From Trebonia sp963836195 (GTDB taxonomy: Bacteria; Actinomycetota; Actinomycetes; Streptosporangiales; Streptosporangiaceae), in assembly GCA_963836195.1 (NCBI GenBank), contig CAWIIX010000020.1, positions 620,001 to 684,000 on the forward strand: a DNA stretch of 64,000 bases, read 5' to 3'. The position numbers and the translations under genes were made by a program. Positions within the stretch are counted from its first letter, which is position 1; every line of letters starts with the position of its first letter. The notes under the pieces are model-generated. The model was not told the DNA's origin. It did no database searches and worked only from the letters and a program-made list of their open reading frames with translations. Shown here piece by piece: positions 16,167 through 24,993 of this stretch.

Positions 16167-16676
16167 ATGATGACGGCCGACGACGGCGACACCGACGTGA
16201 GGCGCGAGCTTCTTGAGTACCTCGAGTACCAGCGGGCCTCGGTCCGCTCGATCGTCGAGGGACTGCACGAGGACGCCTGGCAGACGCCCGTCGTCGCGTC
16301 GGGCTGGACCGTCGCAGGCATCGTGGAGCACCTCGGAGGGGCCGAGCGGCACTGGTTCCAGGAGGTCGTCGCGGGGCTGCGCGAGGACCAGCGGTGGGAC
16401 GAGGGGCGGCCGCCGTACGACCCGGCGATGGCCTTCACCTGCGACCGCCCGTCGCCGGAGGTGCTCGGCTACTACCGCGCCCAGTGCGACCGGTCCGACC
16501 AGATCCTGGCCGGCGTCAGCCTGAGCGACGCGCCCCGCGGCCGGCACGGCGAGGACGCGATACCCAACGTCCGGGTGGTGGTCCTGCACATGATCGAGGA
16601 GACGGCGGCGCACTCCGGCCATCTGGAGATCGCCCGTGAGCTGCTCGACGGCAAGACCGGCCTCGGCCTTCGCTAA
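16167..16676 (+). CDS. DinB-family protein (DUF664-like)
   Basis: A 169-residue four-helix protein of the DinB/YfiT superfamily. Conserved histidines lie in IVEHLGGAERHWFQ and in VLHMIEETAAHSGHLEIARE; the three metal-site histidines of the family can be placed there. Many members are thiol S-transferases using mycothiol or bacillithiol in actinobacteria and firmicutes; the substrate is unknown. GGAAGGACGG precedes the start, ATG at 16167 or 16170. The stop overlaps the convergent TPR gene. Confidence 0.88.
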   Translation: MMTADDGDTDVRRELLEYLEYQRASVRSIVEGLHEDAWQTPVVASGWTVAGIVEHLGGAERHWFQEVVAGLREDQRWDEGRPPYDPAMAFTCDRPSPEVLGYYRAQCDRSDQILAGVSLSDAPRGRHGEDAIPNVRVVVLHMIEETAAHSGHLEIARELLDGKTGLGLR

Positions 16677-17548
16677 CAGGCACCCGACGAGGTCCAGCCG
16701 GCGCAGCCGCGCGGGGTCAAGCAGGATGTCGATCTCGGTGATCCTCCCGCCGGAGATCGTGAACCCCATAACCGAAATCCCCCCTGGGTCGGGCGTTCCG
16801 CCGCGGCCAGGGCCGCCTCGGCCTCGCGCAGGCTCCGCTCGGCGTCCTCGATCCGCCACAGCAGCAGGCCCGCCTCCCGGGCCCGCGCGGCCGCCCGGCC
16901 GAGCAGCTCGACGGCCCGCTGCGGCTGCCCGGCGGCGAGCTCGGCCTCGCCCAACGCGACCAGGCCGCTCGGGATCCGCCGGGGGTCGCCGAGCCGCTCG
17001 CGGAGCGCGAGGGAGTACTCCAGCCGCCGAACCGCCTCGGCCGGGCGGACGTCCTCGATCAAGTAGTAGAAGCCCAGATGCCGGTGGATCTCGGAGCACG
17101 CGTAGAGCTCACCGCTCTCCTCGACCGCCTCGGCCAGGCCGTACGCCTGCCAGTAGTACGGCATCGCGGCCGCCCAGTCACGGTGCAGGACCTGGTGCAC
17201 CAGGCCGACCCCGAACAGCCCGCGCGCGGTGCCGACCGCGCTCCCGGTTTCCCGCCAGATCGCCAGGGCGCCGGCCAGCAGCTCCTCTTCGGCGGCCACG
17301 TCGGCGTCGTCCGGGGCGGCGCCCGCGACCAGCCGGGCGATGCAGCGATGGTGGCGCACCATGCCCAGCCCGCCGAGCGCGCGGGCCTCCGCCTCCCGGT
17401 CGTGGTGCAGCTCGGCCATCGTCCGCACCTGCCCGAACAGCCGCTCCGCGTCGGTGAAGTCCCCCGTGCAGAAGGCCGCCTGGGCGAGCGCGTCCTCCGC
17501 CGCCTCGCACAGCGACGCGCGTAGCGAGGCGCCCGGCCCTGTCCTCAT
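16673..17548 (-). CDS. Tetratricopeptide-repeat protein with foreign C-terminal frame
   Basis: A 291-residue helical protein. TPR-like units run from about residue 12 to 245, for example AERLFGQVRTMAELHHDREAEARALGGLGM and AVRRLEYSLALRERLGDPRRI. It resembles the C-terminal TPR arms of large actinobacterial regulators but has no N-terminal effector domain in this window. The last 40 or so residues read antisense to a sigma-factor tail in another frame, so the natural C-terminus is probably lost. Function unknown; likely a scaffold. Confidence 0.65.
   Translation of the reverse strand: MRTGPGASLRASLCEAAEDALAQAAFCTGDFTDAERLFGQVRTMAELHHDREAEARALGGLGMVRHHRCIARLVAGAAPDDADVAAEEELLAGALAIWRETGSAVGTARGLFGVGLVHQVLHRDWAAAMPYYWQAYGLAEAVEESGELYACSEIHRHLGFYYLIEDVRPAEAVRRLEYSLALRERLGDPRRIPSGLVALGEAELAAGQPQRAVELLGRAAARAREAGLLLWRIEDAERSLREAEAALAAAERPTQGGFRLWGSRSPAGGSPRSTSCLTPRGCAGWTSSGAC
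16676..16775 (-). pseudogene. Remnant of an ECF (SigJ-like) sigma-factor C-terminus
   Basis: On the minus strand, in a frame different from the TPR gene, the bases encode VMGFTISGGRITEIDILL and then DPARLRRLDLVG. This is the conserved end of the SnoaL-like extension of SigJ/ECF41-type sigma factors (family pattern: GG-R-I-T-E-I-D-I-L-x-D-P-x-R-L-x-x-L-D-L). Nothing of the sigma domains remains. It looks like the scar of a deletion that joined the TPR gene to the end of a neighbouring sigma gene. Confidence 0.6.
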
Positions 17549-17573
17549 GACGGAAACCCTATCGCCGCGTCCG

Positions 17574-18329
17574 TCACCCGGACAGGCATCCCTCCGCCGC
17601 CTCGAACAGCGTCCACAACCCGTGCAGGACGTCGGCCGCGCTGAAGTGCGGCGACCACTGCTCGCCGTGCAGCACGTCGGACACCGTGAAGACGGCGGCG
17701 GCCGCCACCCCGACCGCGTTCGCGACCGTGAACAGGCAGGAGGCCTCCATCTCGACGGTGACGATGCCGTCGGCGCGGTACTTGGCGACCTCCTCCGCGG
17801 TCTCCCGGTACGGCGCGTCGGTCGTCCACGACGGCCCGTGGACGGCGCCGGGCAGCGCCGCCCGCAACCGGGCGGTCAGGCCCGGGTCGGGGGCGGCGAA
17901 CGGCTCCGGCGGGGCGTAGTGGTAGGAGGTCCCCTCGTCCCGCAGGGCGGCCGAGCAGACCACCACGTCGCCCGCGGCCAGCCGCTCGTCGAGGGCGCCG
18001 GCCGTGCCGACGCCGATGAAGACCTCCGTCCCCCGCGCCGACAGCTCCTCGACCGCGATGGCGGCCGCGGGCGCGCCGATCGGCAGCCGGACGAGGCCCA
18101 GGTCAGGGGTCAGCCGCAGCAGCGATCCTGAGCCGATCCCGGGTCCGCGCAGTTCCCGGTGCTCGCGGCGCTCCCGCACTCGTTGTTCCAGGCGAGGCTG
18201 CCAGGTGAGCATCATCGCGCGGGGCACCGCGACGGGGGCGGTGCCCAGCGAGTCGTGGTAGTCAAGCAACCGCCGCGCCGTCACGTACGGCCGGCCGGCG
18301 TGCTTGCCTTCGAGGTTCGGAAACGGCAT
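17574..18329 (-). CDS. Nucleoside phosphorylase (PNP/UDP family)
   Basis: A 251-residue enzyme of the PNP_UDP_1 fold, which splits nucleosides with phosphate. IGVGTAGALDERLAAGDVVV is the phosphate/ribose-binding loop. DGIVTVEMEASCLF near residue 190 contains the E-M-E ribose-binding motif, and TVSDVLHGEQW holds the purine- or pyrimidine-base Asp region. The uridine-phosphorylase-like subgroup fits best. Its ATG at 18329 and that of the divergent small membrane gene are six bases apart. Confidence 0.88.
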   Translation of the reverse strand: MPFPNLEGKHAGRPYVTARRLLDYHDSLGTAPVAVPRAMMLTWQPRLEQRVRERREHRELRGPGIGSGSLLRLTPDLGLVRLPIGAPAAAIAVEELSARGTEVFIGVGTAGALDERLAAGDVVVCSAALRDEGTSYHYAPPEPFAAPDPGLTARLRAALPGAVHGPSWTTDAPYRETAEEVAKYRADGIVTVEMEASCLFTVANAVGVAAAAVFTVSDVLHGEQWSPHFSAADVLHGLWTLFEAAEGCLSG

Positions 18330-18335
18330 CCCGCC

Positions 18336-18491
18336 ATGATCGCAGCGCCGGTCACGCCCCCGCGAATCGTTTTCAACGCGCAGTCAGTTCGTGCGCGCCA
18401 GGCGGCGGTCATCCTGCTCGGCCAGATCGCGGTCTGGCTGGGCGCGTTCTACGTCGGCTACGCGCTGCTGATCTGGCCGGTCAGGGGGTGA
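18336..18491 (+). CDS. Small single-span membrane protein
   Basis: A 51-codon frame with a polar N-terminus of about 25 residues and one clear transmembrane helix (AAVILLGQIAVWLGAFYVGY). The ATG at 18336 lies six bases from the divergent nucleoside phosphorylase start, and no good ribosome site is visible, so it may be leaderless. It overlaps the convergent alkylsulfatase stop by 11 bases. No named family recognised. Confidence 0.4.
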   Translation: MIAAPVTPPRIVFNAQSVRARQAAVILLGQIAVWLGAFYVGYALLIWPVRG

Positions 18492-20295
18492 CGATCGCGA
18501 AGTTGGGGTCGGGCTGATCGGTGAACCCGGCGATGATGTCGAAGACCTTGCGGTGCCCCCTGAACTGCACCCCGTCGATTCCGGCGCCCGCCAGCATCGC
18601 CACTAGCTGCGGGCGGGTGAGGGTGATGACCACGTCGACCGGCTCCTCGCGCTTGGTCGGATAGTGGATCAGGGCGCCGTTGCTGAGCTCCATCCGGTAG
18701 GTCTCGCCGGAGTCGGTGAAGCGCCAGCGGATCGAGGTGCTGACATCCCACGCGCGCTTGCCGTCGATTCGGATCGCGAGGCTGTCGAAGAGCTGGGTGA
18801 TGGTCAGCGCGGGCGCCATCCCGGCCGCGCTGACCCCGTTGCCGCCCGGGGCTGCGCGCAGCTCCTGGGCGCCGGTGAGGTAGTTGTTGCGCCAGGTCGC
18901 GCATTCGGCGCCGTAGCCGAGCCGGGTGAGCACGTCGTCGAGCAGCGCCCGGGCCGGCTCGTCGTGCAGGTCGGCGAACACCGCGTGGCTGGCCAGTTCG
19001 GCCGCGAACCGCAGGTCGCCGGCGTCGGCGAACTCCCGCGCCTTGGCCACGGTCGCCGCGACGCCGCCGAGGGCCTGCACGTAGCGGGCGGCGGCGGCCT
19101 CCGGCGGGTGCTGCCAGAGGTGGGCCGGGTTGCCGTCGTACCAGCCGAGGTAGCGCTGGTAGATCCCCTTGACGTTGTGGCTGACCGAGCCGTAGTAGCC
19201 GTGCGTGTGCCAGACCGCGTCGAGGGCCGGCGGCATCTCGATCATCTCGGCGATCTCGCTGCCGACGTAGCCCTGGTTCATCAGCCGCAGCGTCTGGTCG
19301 TGCAGGTACGCGTACAGGTCACGCTGCTGGGTCATCAGCCGCAGCACGTTGCCGATGCCCCAGGTCGGCCAGTGGTGCGACGCGAACGCGACCTGGGCGT
19401 CGTCGCCGAACAGCTCGATCGCCTCGGCGATGTACCGCGACCAGGCCCGCGCGTCCCGGACCTGGGCGCCGCGCAGCGTCAGCAGGTTGTGCAGGTTGTG
19501 GGTGACGTTCTCGGCCAGGCAGAGCGCCCGCCGGCCCGGGAAGTAGAAGTTCATCTCCGCCGGGGCCTCGGTGCCCGGGGTGATCTGGAAGACGATCCGC
19601 ACCCCGTCGAGCGTCTCTTCCTGCCCGGTATGGGTGATGTCGAGCGTGGGCGCCAGCAGCCCGACCGTGCCGGTCGAGGTGCCGGAACCGAGCCCGACCC
19701 CGACCTGGCCGGTGGGGCTCACCGGCAGGTTAGAGCCGGTGTGGTAGAGACCGCGGCGCAGCATCGCCACCCCGGCGTAGACGTTCTCAGAGACGGCGTG
19801 CTCAAGGAATCCCTCCGGGGCGACGATCGGCACCGAGGTGCCCGCGTCGACCACCCCGAGCACGCCGCCGAAGTGGTCGATGTGGGAGTGGGTGTAGATC
19901 ACCGCGGTGACCGGCCGGTCGCCCCGGTGCTCCCGGTAGAGCGCCAGCCCGGCCGCGGCGACCTCGGCCGACACCGCCGGATCGATGACGATCACCCCGG
20001 TCTCGCCCTCGACCAGGGTCATGTTCGATAGCTCGATGCCGCGTAGCTGGTAGATGCCCTCGGTCACCTCGAACAGGCCCTGGATCGCGGTCAGCTGGCT
20101 CTGCCGCCACAGGCTCGGGTGCACCGTGTCCGGGCAGTCGCCGGTGGTGGCGCGGGTGAACGCGTCGGCGTCGAACACCACCCGGCCGTTGGCCGCCTTG
20201 ATCACGCCCGGCTCCAGCCGGGCGATCAGCCCGCGGTTTGCGTTCTCGAAGTCGGTTCGGTCGGCAAAATCCGCAGGCATCCGCAGCTCCCTCAT
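18481..20295 (-). CDS. Alkyl sulfatase (linear primary-alkylsulfatase, BDS1/SdsA1 type)
   Basis: A 604-residue zinc hydrolase. The metallo-beta-lactamase domain has THSHIDHFGG near residue 135, then AENVTHNLHNLLTLRGA and the ASHHWPTWG zinc ligands, all family hallmarks. A helical dimerisation domain follows, and an SCP2-like C-terminal domain begins near residue 480. These enzymes cleave sulfate from alkyl sulfates such as SDS, supplying sulfur or detoxifying detergents. No signal peptide is present, so it is cytoplasmic. The start is taken at 20295; 20280 is an alternative. Confidence 0.93.
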   Translation of the reverse strand: MRELRMPADFADRTDFENANRGLIARLEPGVIKAANGRVVFDADAFTRATTGDCPDTVHPSLWRQSQLTAIQGLFEVTEGIYQLRGIELSNMTLVEGETGVIVIDPAVSAEVAAAGLALYREHRGDRPVTAVIYTHSHIDHFGGVLGVVDAGTSVPIVAPEGFLEHAVSENVYAGVAMLRRGLYHTGSNLPVSPTGQVGVGLGSGTSTGTVGLLAPTLDITHTGQEETLDGVRIVFQITPGTEAPAEMNFYFPGRRALCLAENVTHNLHNLLTLRGAQVRDARAWSRYIAEAIELFGDDAQVAFASHHWPTWGIGNVLRLMTQQRDLYAYLHDQTLRLMNQGYVGSEIAEMIEMPPALDAVWHTHGYYGSVSHNVKGIYQRYLGWYDGNPAHLWQHPPEAAAARYVQALGGVAATVAKAREFADAGDLRFAAELASHAVFADLHDEPARALLDDVLTRLGYGAECATWRNNYLTGAQELRAAPGGNGVSAAGMAPALTITQLFDSLAIRIDGKRAWDVSTSIRWRFTDSGETYRMELSNGALIHYPTKREEPVDVVITLTRPQLVAMLAGAGIDGVQFRGHRKVFDIIAGFTDQPDPNFAIVTP

Positions 20296-20385
20296 CGCAC
20301 CACCCGGGCAGTGAGCATGCTGGCAGCGGCCGACCCGCCCGACGTCACCCGCCGGGGGTGAAGAAACCCGGCCCGTGGACAGCTA

Positions 20386-21063
20386 TCAGGCCGGGCGGGC
20401 GGTGAACCAGGCGCGGTCGTCGGTGAGCCAGTCGCCGAGCTGCAGCCCGGCCGCGGCGAGATCGCCCGCCAGCTCCTGCTCGCCGATCTGGTAGCTGGTC
20501 CAGGCGTGCGTCCAGACGTCACCGCCGACCTGATACTCGATCTCGATCCGCAGCCGCGGCGGTTCCCAGCGGGCCGCGCGGATGATCCGCCGGATCCCGC
20601 CGGGATCGTCCCGCACCCGCTCGGCTGTGTCGATCGACTCGAACCAGCCCGGCGGGCTCTGCTGGAACACGGCGGTTCCGTCGTCGCGCAGGTGCCGCCG
20701 CACGGCGGCGAGGAACCCCCGCCGGGTGCCGGGATCGGCGTTGATCAGCGTGCTCGCCAGCAGCACGACGCCGAAGGCGCGGTCCAGCCGCAGTGACTCG
20801 ATCGGCGAGCAGATCGTCGCCACGTCCGGGCTGCGCTCGAGCATGGCGGGGGAGTCGTCCACCCCGGTGACCGGGTGCCCGAGCGCCGCCAGGGGCCGCA
20901 GGATCCGGCCGGTGCCGCAGCCGAGCTCGAGCACCGACGCCCCCGGCGGCGCGGCCGCGTGCACGATCTCCGCCTCGCCGAACGCGGGCAGCAGCGCGTA
21001 GAACTCGACCGCGCACCCATCGTTGGTGATCACGCCCGGCCCGGCCCCCGCGTTGACGTCCAC
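20386..21063 (-). CDS. Class I SAM-dependent methyltransferase
   Basis: A 225-residue Rossmann methyltransferase with motif I VLELGCGTGRILRPLAALGH followed by VTGVDDSPAML (the acidic loop that binds SAM ribose). The substrate is unknown. GTG at 21063 is chosen because the residues before it look non-coding; the frame is open to 21111. It lies tail to tail with neither neighbour's operator and is downstream of the TetR gene on the same strand, so co-transcription with TetR is possible. Confidence 0.8.
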   Translation of the reverse strand: MDVNAGAGPGVITNDGCAVEFYALLPAFGEAEIVHAAAPPGASVLELGCGTGRILRPLAALGHPVTGVDDSPAMLERSPDVATICSPIESLRLDRAFGVVLLASTLINADPGTRRGFLAAVRRHLRDDGTAVFQQSPPGWFESIDTAERVRDDPGGIRRIIRAARWEPPRLRIEIEYQVGGDVWTHAWTSYQIGEQELAGDLAAAGLQLGDWLTDDRAWFTARPA

Positions 21064-21149
21064 GGAAGAACAACGACGCCGCGGCTGGAGGCAATTCCGA
21101 GTCAAGGTCAATCAAAATCTTTTGCCCGAACGGACCCTTGCTTCGCCTC

Positions 21150-21752
21150 TCAGCCGCCAGGCTGACTCGTCACCGCGCCGTAGCGCAGTCCGTCCAGCAG
21201 CAGCGCCACCATCCGCTGGCTGTAGGCGACGCCGTCGCCCGGGCCGGGCATGCACAGCGTCGCCACGGCGTGCAGGATTTCGCGCGGGCTGATATCGGCC
21301 CGGATCTCGCCGTTGGCCGCCGCCGCGTCGAGCAGTGACCCAAGAGCCGGTTCCAGTCGCGCCGTGAAGTAGCCCGGCAGCGCGTCGAAGGCCGGGTCGC
21401 CGGAGTGCAGGGCGGCGGCGAGACCGCGCTTGGTCGCGAGGAACTGGGTGTACCGGTGCAGCCACCGCGCCAGCGCCGCGGCCGGCTCGTGGGCGGCCGC
21501 CAGCGCCGGGGCCGCGTCCGCGCACGCGTCCACCTCGCGCTGGAAGACGGCCTTGACCAGGTCCGAGCGCTGCGGGAAGTGCCGGTAGAGGGTGCCCACG
21601 CCGACCCCGGCGAGGTCGGCGATCTCCTTCGCGGGGGCGTCCACGCCCGACGTGGCGAAGACGGACTTGGCCGCCTCGAGCAGCGAGTCGATGTTGCGGA
21701 CGGCGTCGGCCCGGAGCCGGCGCGGCGCCCGCTCGGCGCTGATGTCCGCCAC
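21150..21752 (-). CDS. TetR-family transcriptional repressor
   Basis: A 200-residue repressor. The N-terminal HTH spans residues 15-60 (PAKEIADLAGVGVGTLYRHF is the recognition region), followed by a ligand-binding helical domain. GTG at 21752 is preceded by GGAGGT. It is divergent from an aldo/keto reductase, and two near-identical 18-bp sites lie between them. Repression of the reductase and of itself is the natural reading. The ligand is unknown. Confidence 0.92.
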   Translation of the reverse strand: MADISAERAPRRLRADAVRNIDSLLEAAKSVFATSGVDAPAKEIADLAGVGVGTLYRHFPQRSDLVKAVFQREVDACADAAPALAAAHEPAAALARWLHRYTQFLATKRGLAAALHSGDPAFDALPGYFTARLEPALGSLLDAAAANGEIRADISPREILHAVATLCMPGPGDGVAYSQRMVALLLDGLRYGAVTSQPGG

Positions 21753-21769
21753 GGCACCTCCATTTGCTT

Positions 21770-21810
21770 TTCCGGAATGACGTTCCGTATAGTTCCGGAA
21801 GGACGTTCCG
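21770..21810. promoter_or_regulatory. Two tandem TetR operator sites
   Basis: TTCCGGAATGACGTTCCG at 21770-21787 and TTCCGGAAGGACGTTCCG at 21793-21810 differ at one base and start 23 bp apart, so they lie on nearly the same helix face. Each contains the inverted arms CGGAA and TTCCG around a five-base centre. A weaker half-site, TTCGTTCCAGAA, follows. Location between the divergent tetR and reductase genes supports binding by that repressor. Confidence 0.75.
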
Positions 21811-21881
21811 CTTCGTTCCAGAATACGCTATCGAAGGCGGGAGCGCTTGTCACACCTCGACCGCGACGTCAGGAGAGACTC

Positions 21882-22916
21882 ATGCAGTACCGCACCCTCG
21901 GCCGGACCGGCATCCAGGTCAGCCCCTACGCGCTCGGCGCGATGATGTTCGGGGCCCCGCCGGGCAACCCCGACCACGATGACGCGATCCGCATCATCCA
22001 CAAGGCCCTCGACGCCGGGATCAACTTCGTCGACACCGCCGACCGGTACTCCGACGGCGAGTCGGAGGAGATCGTCGGCAAGGCGCTGAAGGGCCGCCGC
22101 GACCACGTCGTGCTCGCGACCAAGGTGTGGGGCCCGATGGGCGACGATCCCAATCAGCGCGGCAACTCGCGCCGCTGGATCATGACCGAGGTCGAGAACT
22201 CGCTCCGCCGCCTGCAGACCGACCACATCGACTTGTACCAGATCCACCGGCCCGACCCCGAGACCGACATCGAGGAGACCCTGTCGGCGCTGTCGGACCT
22301 GATCCGCGGCGGCAAGGTCCGGGCGATCGGCTCGTCCACGATGCCCGCCTCCGACATCGTCGAGGCCCAGTGGGTGGCCGAACGGCGCGGGCTGGCGCGG
22401 TTCCGCACCGAGCAGCCGCCCTACTCGATCCTCAACCGCGGCATCGAGGCCGAGGTGCTGCCCGTCGTCCAGCGCTACGGGATGGGCGCGCTGGTCTGGA
22501 GCCCGCTCGCCAAGGGGATGCTGACCGGCCGGATCCGCCGGGACCAGGAGACCGACCTGCGCCGCGCCGCCCGCTTCACCAACTTCAGGGACGAGTCCCG
22601 GCTCGACGCGGTCGAGAAGCTCATCCCCCTCGCGGCCGAGGCGGGCCTGCCGATCACGCACCTCGCGATCGCCTTCGCGATCGCCCACCCGGGCGTCACC
22701 AGCGCGATCATCGGGCCGCGGACGATGGAGCAGCTGGACGACCTGCTGGCCGGCGTCGACGTCAGGCTGACGGACGAGATCCTCGACCAGATCGACGAGA
22801 TCGTGCCGCCCGGCACCGACGTCGGCGCGCCCGACACGTCCGCCTACCTGCCGCCGTCCCTGGTGCGCCCGAGCCTGCGCCGCCGCCCGGCCGGCGAGCG
22901 GGCCGCGGTCGCCTGA
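21882..22916 (+). CDS. Aldo/keto reductase (AKR11/YhdN-like)
   Basis: A 344-residue TIM-barrel reductase. DTADRYSDGESEEIVG, LATKVWGPMG and YQIHRPDPET hold the catalytic tetrad, and SAIIGPRTMEQLDDLL is the cofactor-phosphate loop. ATG 21882 follows AGGAGAG closely. Controlled, by position, by the divergent TetR. The substrate is unknown; related enzymes reduce aldehydes or assist in secondary metabolism. Confidence 0.92.
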   Translation: MQYRTLGRTGIQVSPYALGAMMFGAPPGNPDHDDAIRIIHKALDAGINFVDTADRYSDGESEEIVGKALKGRRDHVVLATKVWGPMGDDPNQRGNSRRWIMTEVENSLRRLQTDHIDLYQIHRPDPETDIEETLSALSDLIRGGKVRAIGSSTMPASDIVEAQWVAERRGLARFRTEQPPYSILNRGIEAEVLPVVQRYGMGALVWSPLAKGMLTGRIRRDQETDLRRAARFTNFRDESRLDAVEKLIPLAAEAGLPITHLAIAFAIAHPGVTSAIIGPRTMEQLDDLLAGVDVRLTDEILDQIDEIVPPGTDVGAPDTSAYLPPSLVRPSLRRRPAGERAAVA

Positions 22917-23065
22917 GCGCGCCGCCTGCGGTCGCCGCGTCCCCGTCCGCGCCTCCGGCCGGGCGCCAGAATCAGCCTGGCGGGCGATGTGGAGCGCACG
23001 GTCCGTTCGCGATGATCAGGGGAGTTGACTTTGACCTGACCGGGCGGACCGGGACGGGGGCGGAC

Positions 23066-24487
23066 ATGGACCATTTCGAGGCGCGCGAGATCGAGCGGGT
23101 CATCAACCGCGAGCTGGGAGAGCGGTTCCCCGACGGCGCGGTGCTGCGGGCCGTGCTCCGGCAGCACGACGAGGACCCCGCCATCGAGCCCGACCAGCTC
23201 ATGGTGCGGGTGTTCCTGCCGCCGCCGAGCGAGCCGGGGGAGTACGAGCAGGCCCTGGCCGCGTTCCAGGAGGCGCACGGGACGCGGCTGGCGACGCTCC
23301 GCCGGGACCTGTCCGCCCGGCTGCCGGAGGCCCGGCTGCTGGAGTTCACCTTCGACGACCCCGACCCGGCGACCCCGCGGATCGAGCTGACCGATGACGG
23401 CAGGCCGATGTCCGGCCGCGAGATCGTCACCGCCGCGCTTGAGCTGCTGCGCGCCAACTACGTGTTCCCGGAGGTCGCCGAGCGGGCCGCGACCGCGGTC
23501 GAGACGCGGCTGGCGGCGGGCGAGTACGACGACCTCGACGAGCCGGCGCTGGCCGAGCTGCTCACCGGCCACCTGAATGAGATCTGCGACGACAAGCACC
23601 TGCGGGTACGGGCGCGCCGACCTCGTTCCGGCGGGCCGGGTCCGGGGGGTCCGGGACCTGGGGGTCGCAGTCCGGGCGGGCCTGATGCGGGCGGGCCGGG
23701 TCCGGGCGCGCCTGGTCCGCGTCGGGCGGGCAGGCCCGGCCGACCCGGGGGCGAGGAACCCGACGATCACGAGGCGCGGGTGCTGGCCATGCGGCGGATG
23801 GGGCGGCTGGACAACTTCGGCATCCACCGGGTGGAGCGCCTCGACGGCAACATCGGCTACCTCGACCTGCGCCGGGTGCCCGTCCCGGCGATCGCGGGCC
23901 CGGCTATGGCCGCCGCGATGGAGCTCATCGCCGGGACCTACGCGCTCATCATCGACCTGCGCCGCAACGGGGGCGGCGCGCCGGACGGGGTCGTCTTCTG
24001 GTGCAGCTACCTGTTCGACGACCAGCCGACCCACCTCAACGACATCTTCCGGGCCGACACCGGCGAGACCAGGCAGTTCTGGGCGCTGCCCTACGTCCCC
24101 GGCCCGCGCTACCTCGACCGCCCGGTTTATGTGCTGAGCAGCGACCGGACCTTCTCCGGGGGCGAGGACTTCGCCTACACGCTCCAGGCGCTCGGCCGGG
24201 CTGAGATTGTCGGCGAGACGACCGGCGGCGGCGCCCACCCCACGCGGGTGTTCCCAATCACCGCCGCGGTGCACATCGGGGTGCCGTTCGCGCGCTCGGT
24301 CAACCCCGTCACCGGCGGCAACTGGCAGGGCACCGGCGTCGTGCCCGACCTCGCGGTGCCGGAAGCGGAGGCCCGCGACGTCGCCTACGCCAAGGCCCTG
24401 CGGCACGTGCTGGCGAGGGAGGACGTGCCCCCGCCGATCGCGGACGAGGCCCGCGAGGCGCTGGACGCGCTGCCGGCCGACCGGTGA
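23066..24487 (+). CDS. S41-family peptidase (IRBP/tricorn-like)
   Basis: A 473-residue serine protease-like protein. After a 110-residue N-terminal region there is a helical IRBP-type module (LELLRANYVFPEVAERA), a hinge of about 40 residues very rich in Gly and Pro (bases 23629-23755), and the S41 catalytic core with IIDLRRNGGG and the nucleophile in RTFSGGEDFAYTL. The GETTGGGAHP loop is also typical. There is no signal peptide, so a cytoplasmic role is likely. Start: ATG 23066 after GGGGG; an in-frame ATG at 23012 is an alternative. It follows the aldo/keto reductase by about 150 bases. Confidence 0.8.
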   Translation: MDHFEAREIERVINRELGERFPDGAVLRAVLRQHDEDPAIEPDQLMVRVFLPPPSEPGEYEQALAAFQEAHGTRLATLRRDLSARLPEARLLEFTFDDPDPATPRIELTDDGRPMSGREIVTAALELLRANYVFPEVAERAATAVETRLAAGEYDDLDEPALAELLTGHLNEICDDKHLRVRARRPRSGGPGPGGPGPGGRSPGGPDAGGPGPGAPGPRRAGRPGRPGGEEPDDHEARVLAMRRMGRLDNFGIHRVERLDGNIGYLDLRRVPVPAIAGPAMAAAMELIAGTYALIIDLRRNGGGAPDGVVFWCSYLFDDQPTHLNDIFRADTGETRQFWALPYVPGPRYLDRPVYVLSSDRTFSGGEDFAYTLQALGRAEIVGETTGGGAHPTRVFPITAAVHIGVPFARSVNPVTGGNWQGTGVVPDLAVPEAEARDVAYAKALRHVLAREDVPPPIADEAREALDALPADR

Positions 24488-24509
24488 ACGCCGACCGCCA
24501 CGCGACCGC

Positions 24510-24881
24510 TTAGCGCAGCGCGTTGACGATCAGAACGGCCACCGCCATCGCCATGAACAGCAGGTAGGCGCCCAGCGTCCGGCCCCGGTCGCCGTGCGCC
24601 AGCTGGCGGGACAGCACCCAACCGAACACGACCGCCTCGACCCCGCCGCCGGCGACGCCGACGACGGGCACCCACAGGCCAGCGATGACGGCCGCGCTGC
24701 CCGCCAGGTGCACGCCACCCAGCGCGGTCGCCACCGGGAGGTTGCGCCCTTCGAGCAGGCCGAGCCGGGTGAGCTGGTCAAGCCGGGTCAGGCCGGCCCG
24801 CGCCCGGGTCAGCCCCGCGATCGCGGACGGCAGCGTTTCCAGCAGCAGCAGCACGGTCGCCGCGACCGCAAGCACGAACAT
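24510..24881 (-). CDS. DoxX-like small membrane protein
   Basis: A 123-residue protein with four hydrophobic segments: an N-terminal LAVAATVLLLLETL helix, then LGGVHLAGSAAVIAGLWVP, a central VVFGWVL segment and a C-terminal LLFMAMAVAVLIV. This matches the DoxX/DUF4267-like four-helix family of uncertain function. ATG 24881 has GGAGGA nine bases upstream. It is divergent from a VOC gene. Confidence 0.7.
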   Translation of the reverse strand: MFVLAVAATVLLLLETLPSAIAGLTRARAGLTRLDQLTRLGLLEGRNLPVATALGGVHLAGSAAVIAGLWVPVVGVAGGGVEAVVFGWVLSRQLAHGDRGRTLGAYLLFMAMAVAVLIVNALR

Positions 24882-24993
24882 CGGTGTTCTTCCTCCATCG
24901 GGTCTGTGCCTGGCGCATCGAGGGAAGGCTTGACGGGCAGGGGACGCGCTCCATCAGCCATTGTCCGCTCATCGCGCCGAACGGGAGCAATCC

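Noticed and set aside
18664..20031. Long plus-strand frame opposite the alkylsulfatase
   Set aside because: A mirror frame of a clear gene; His/Arg/Val-rich and without domains.
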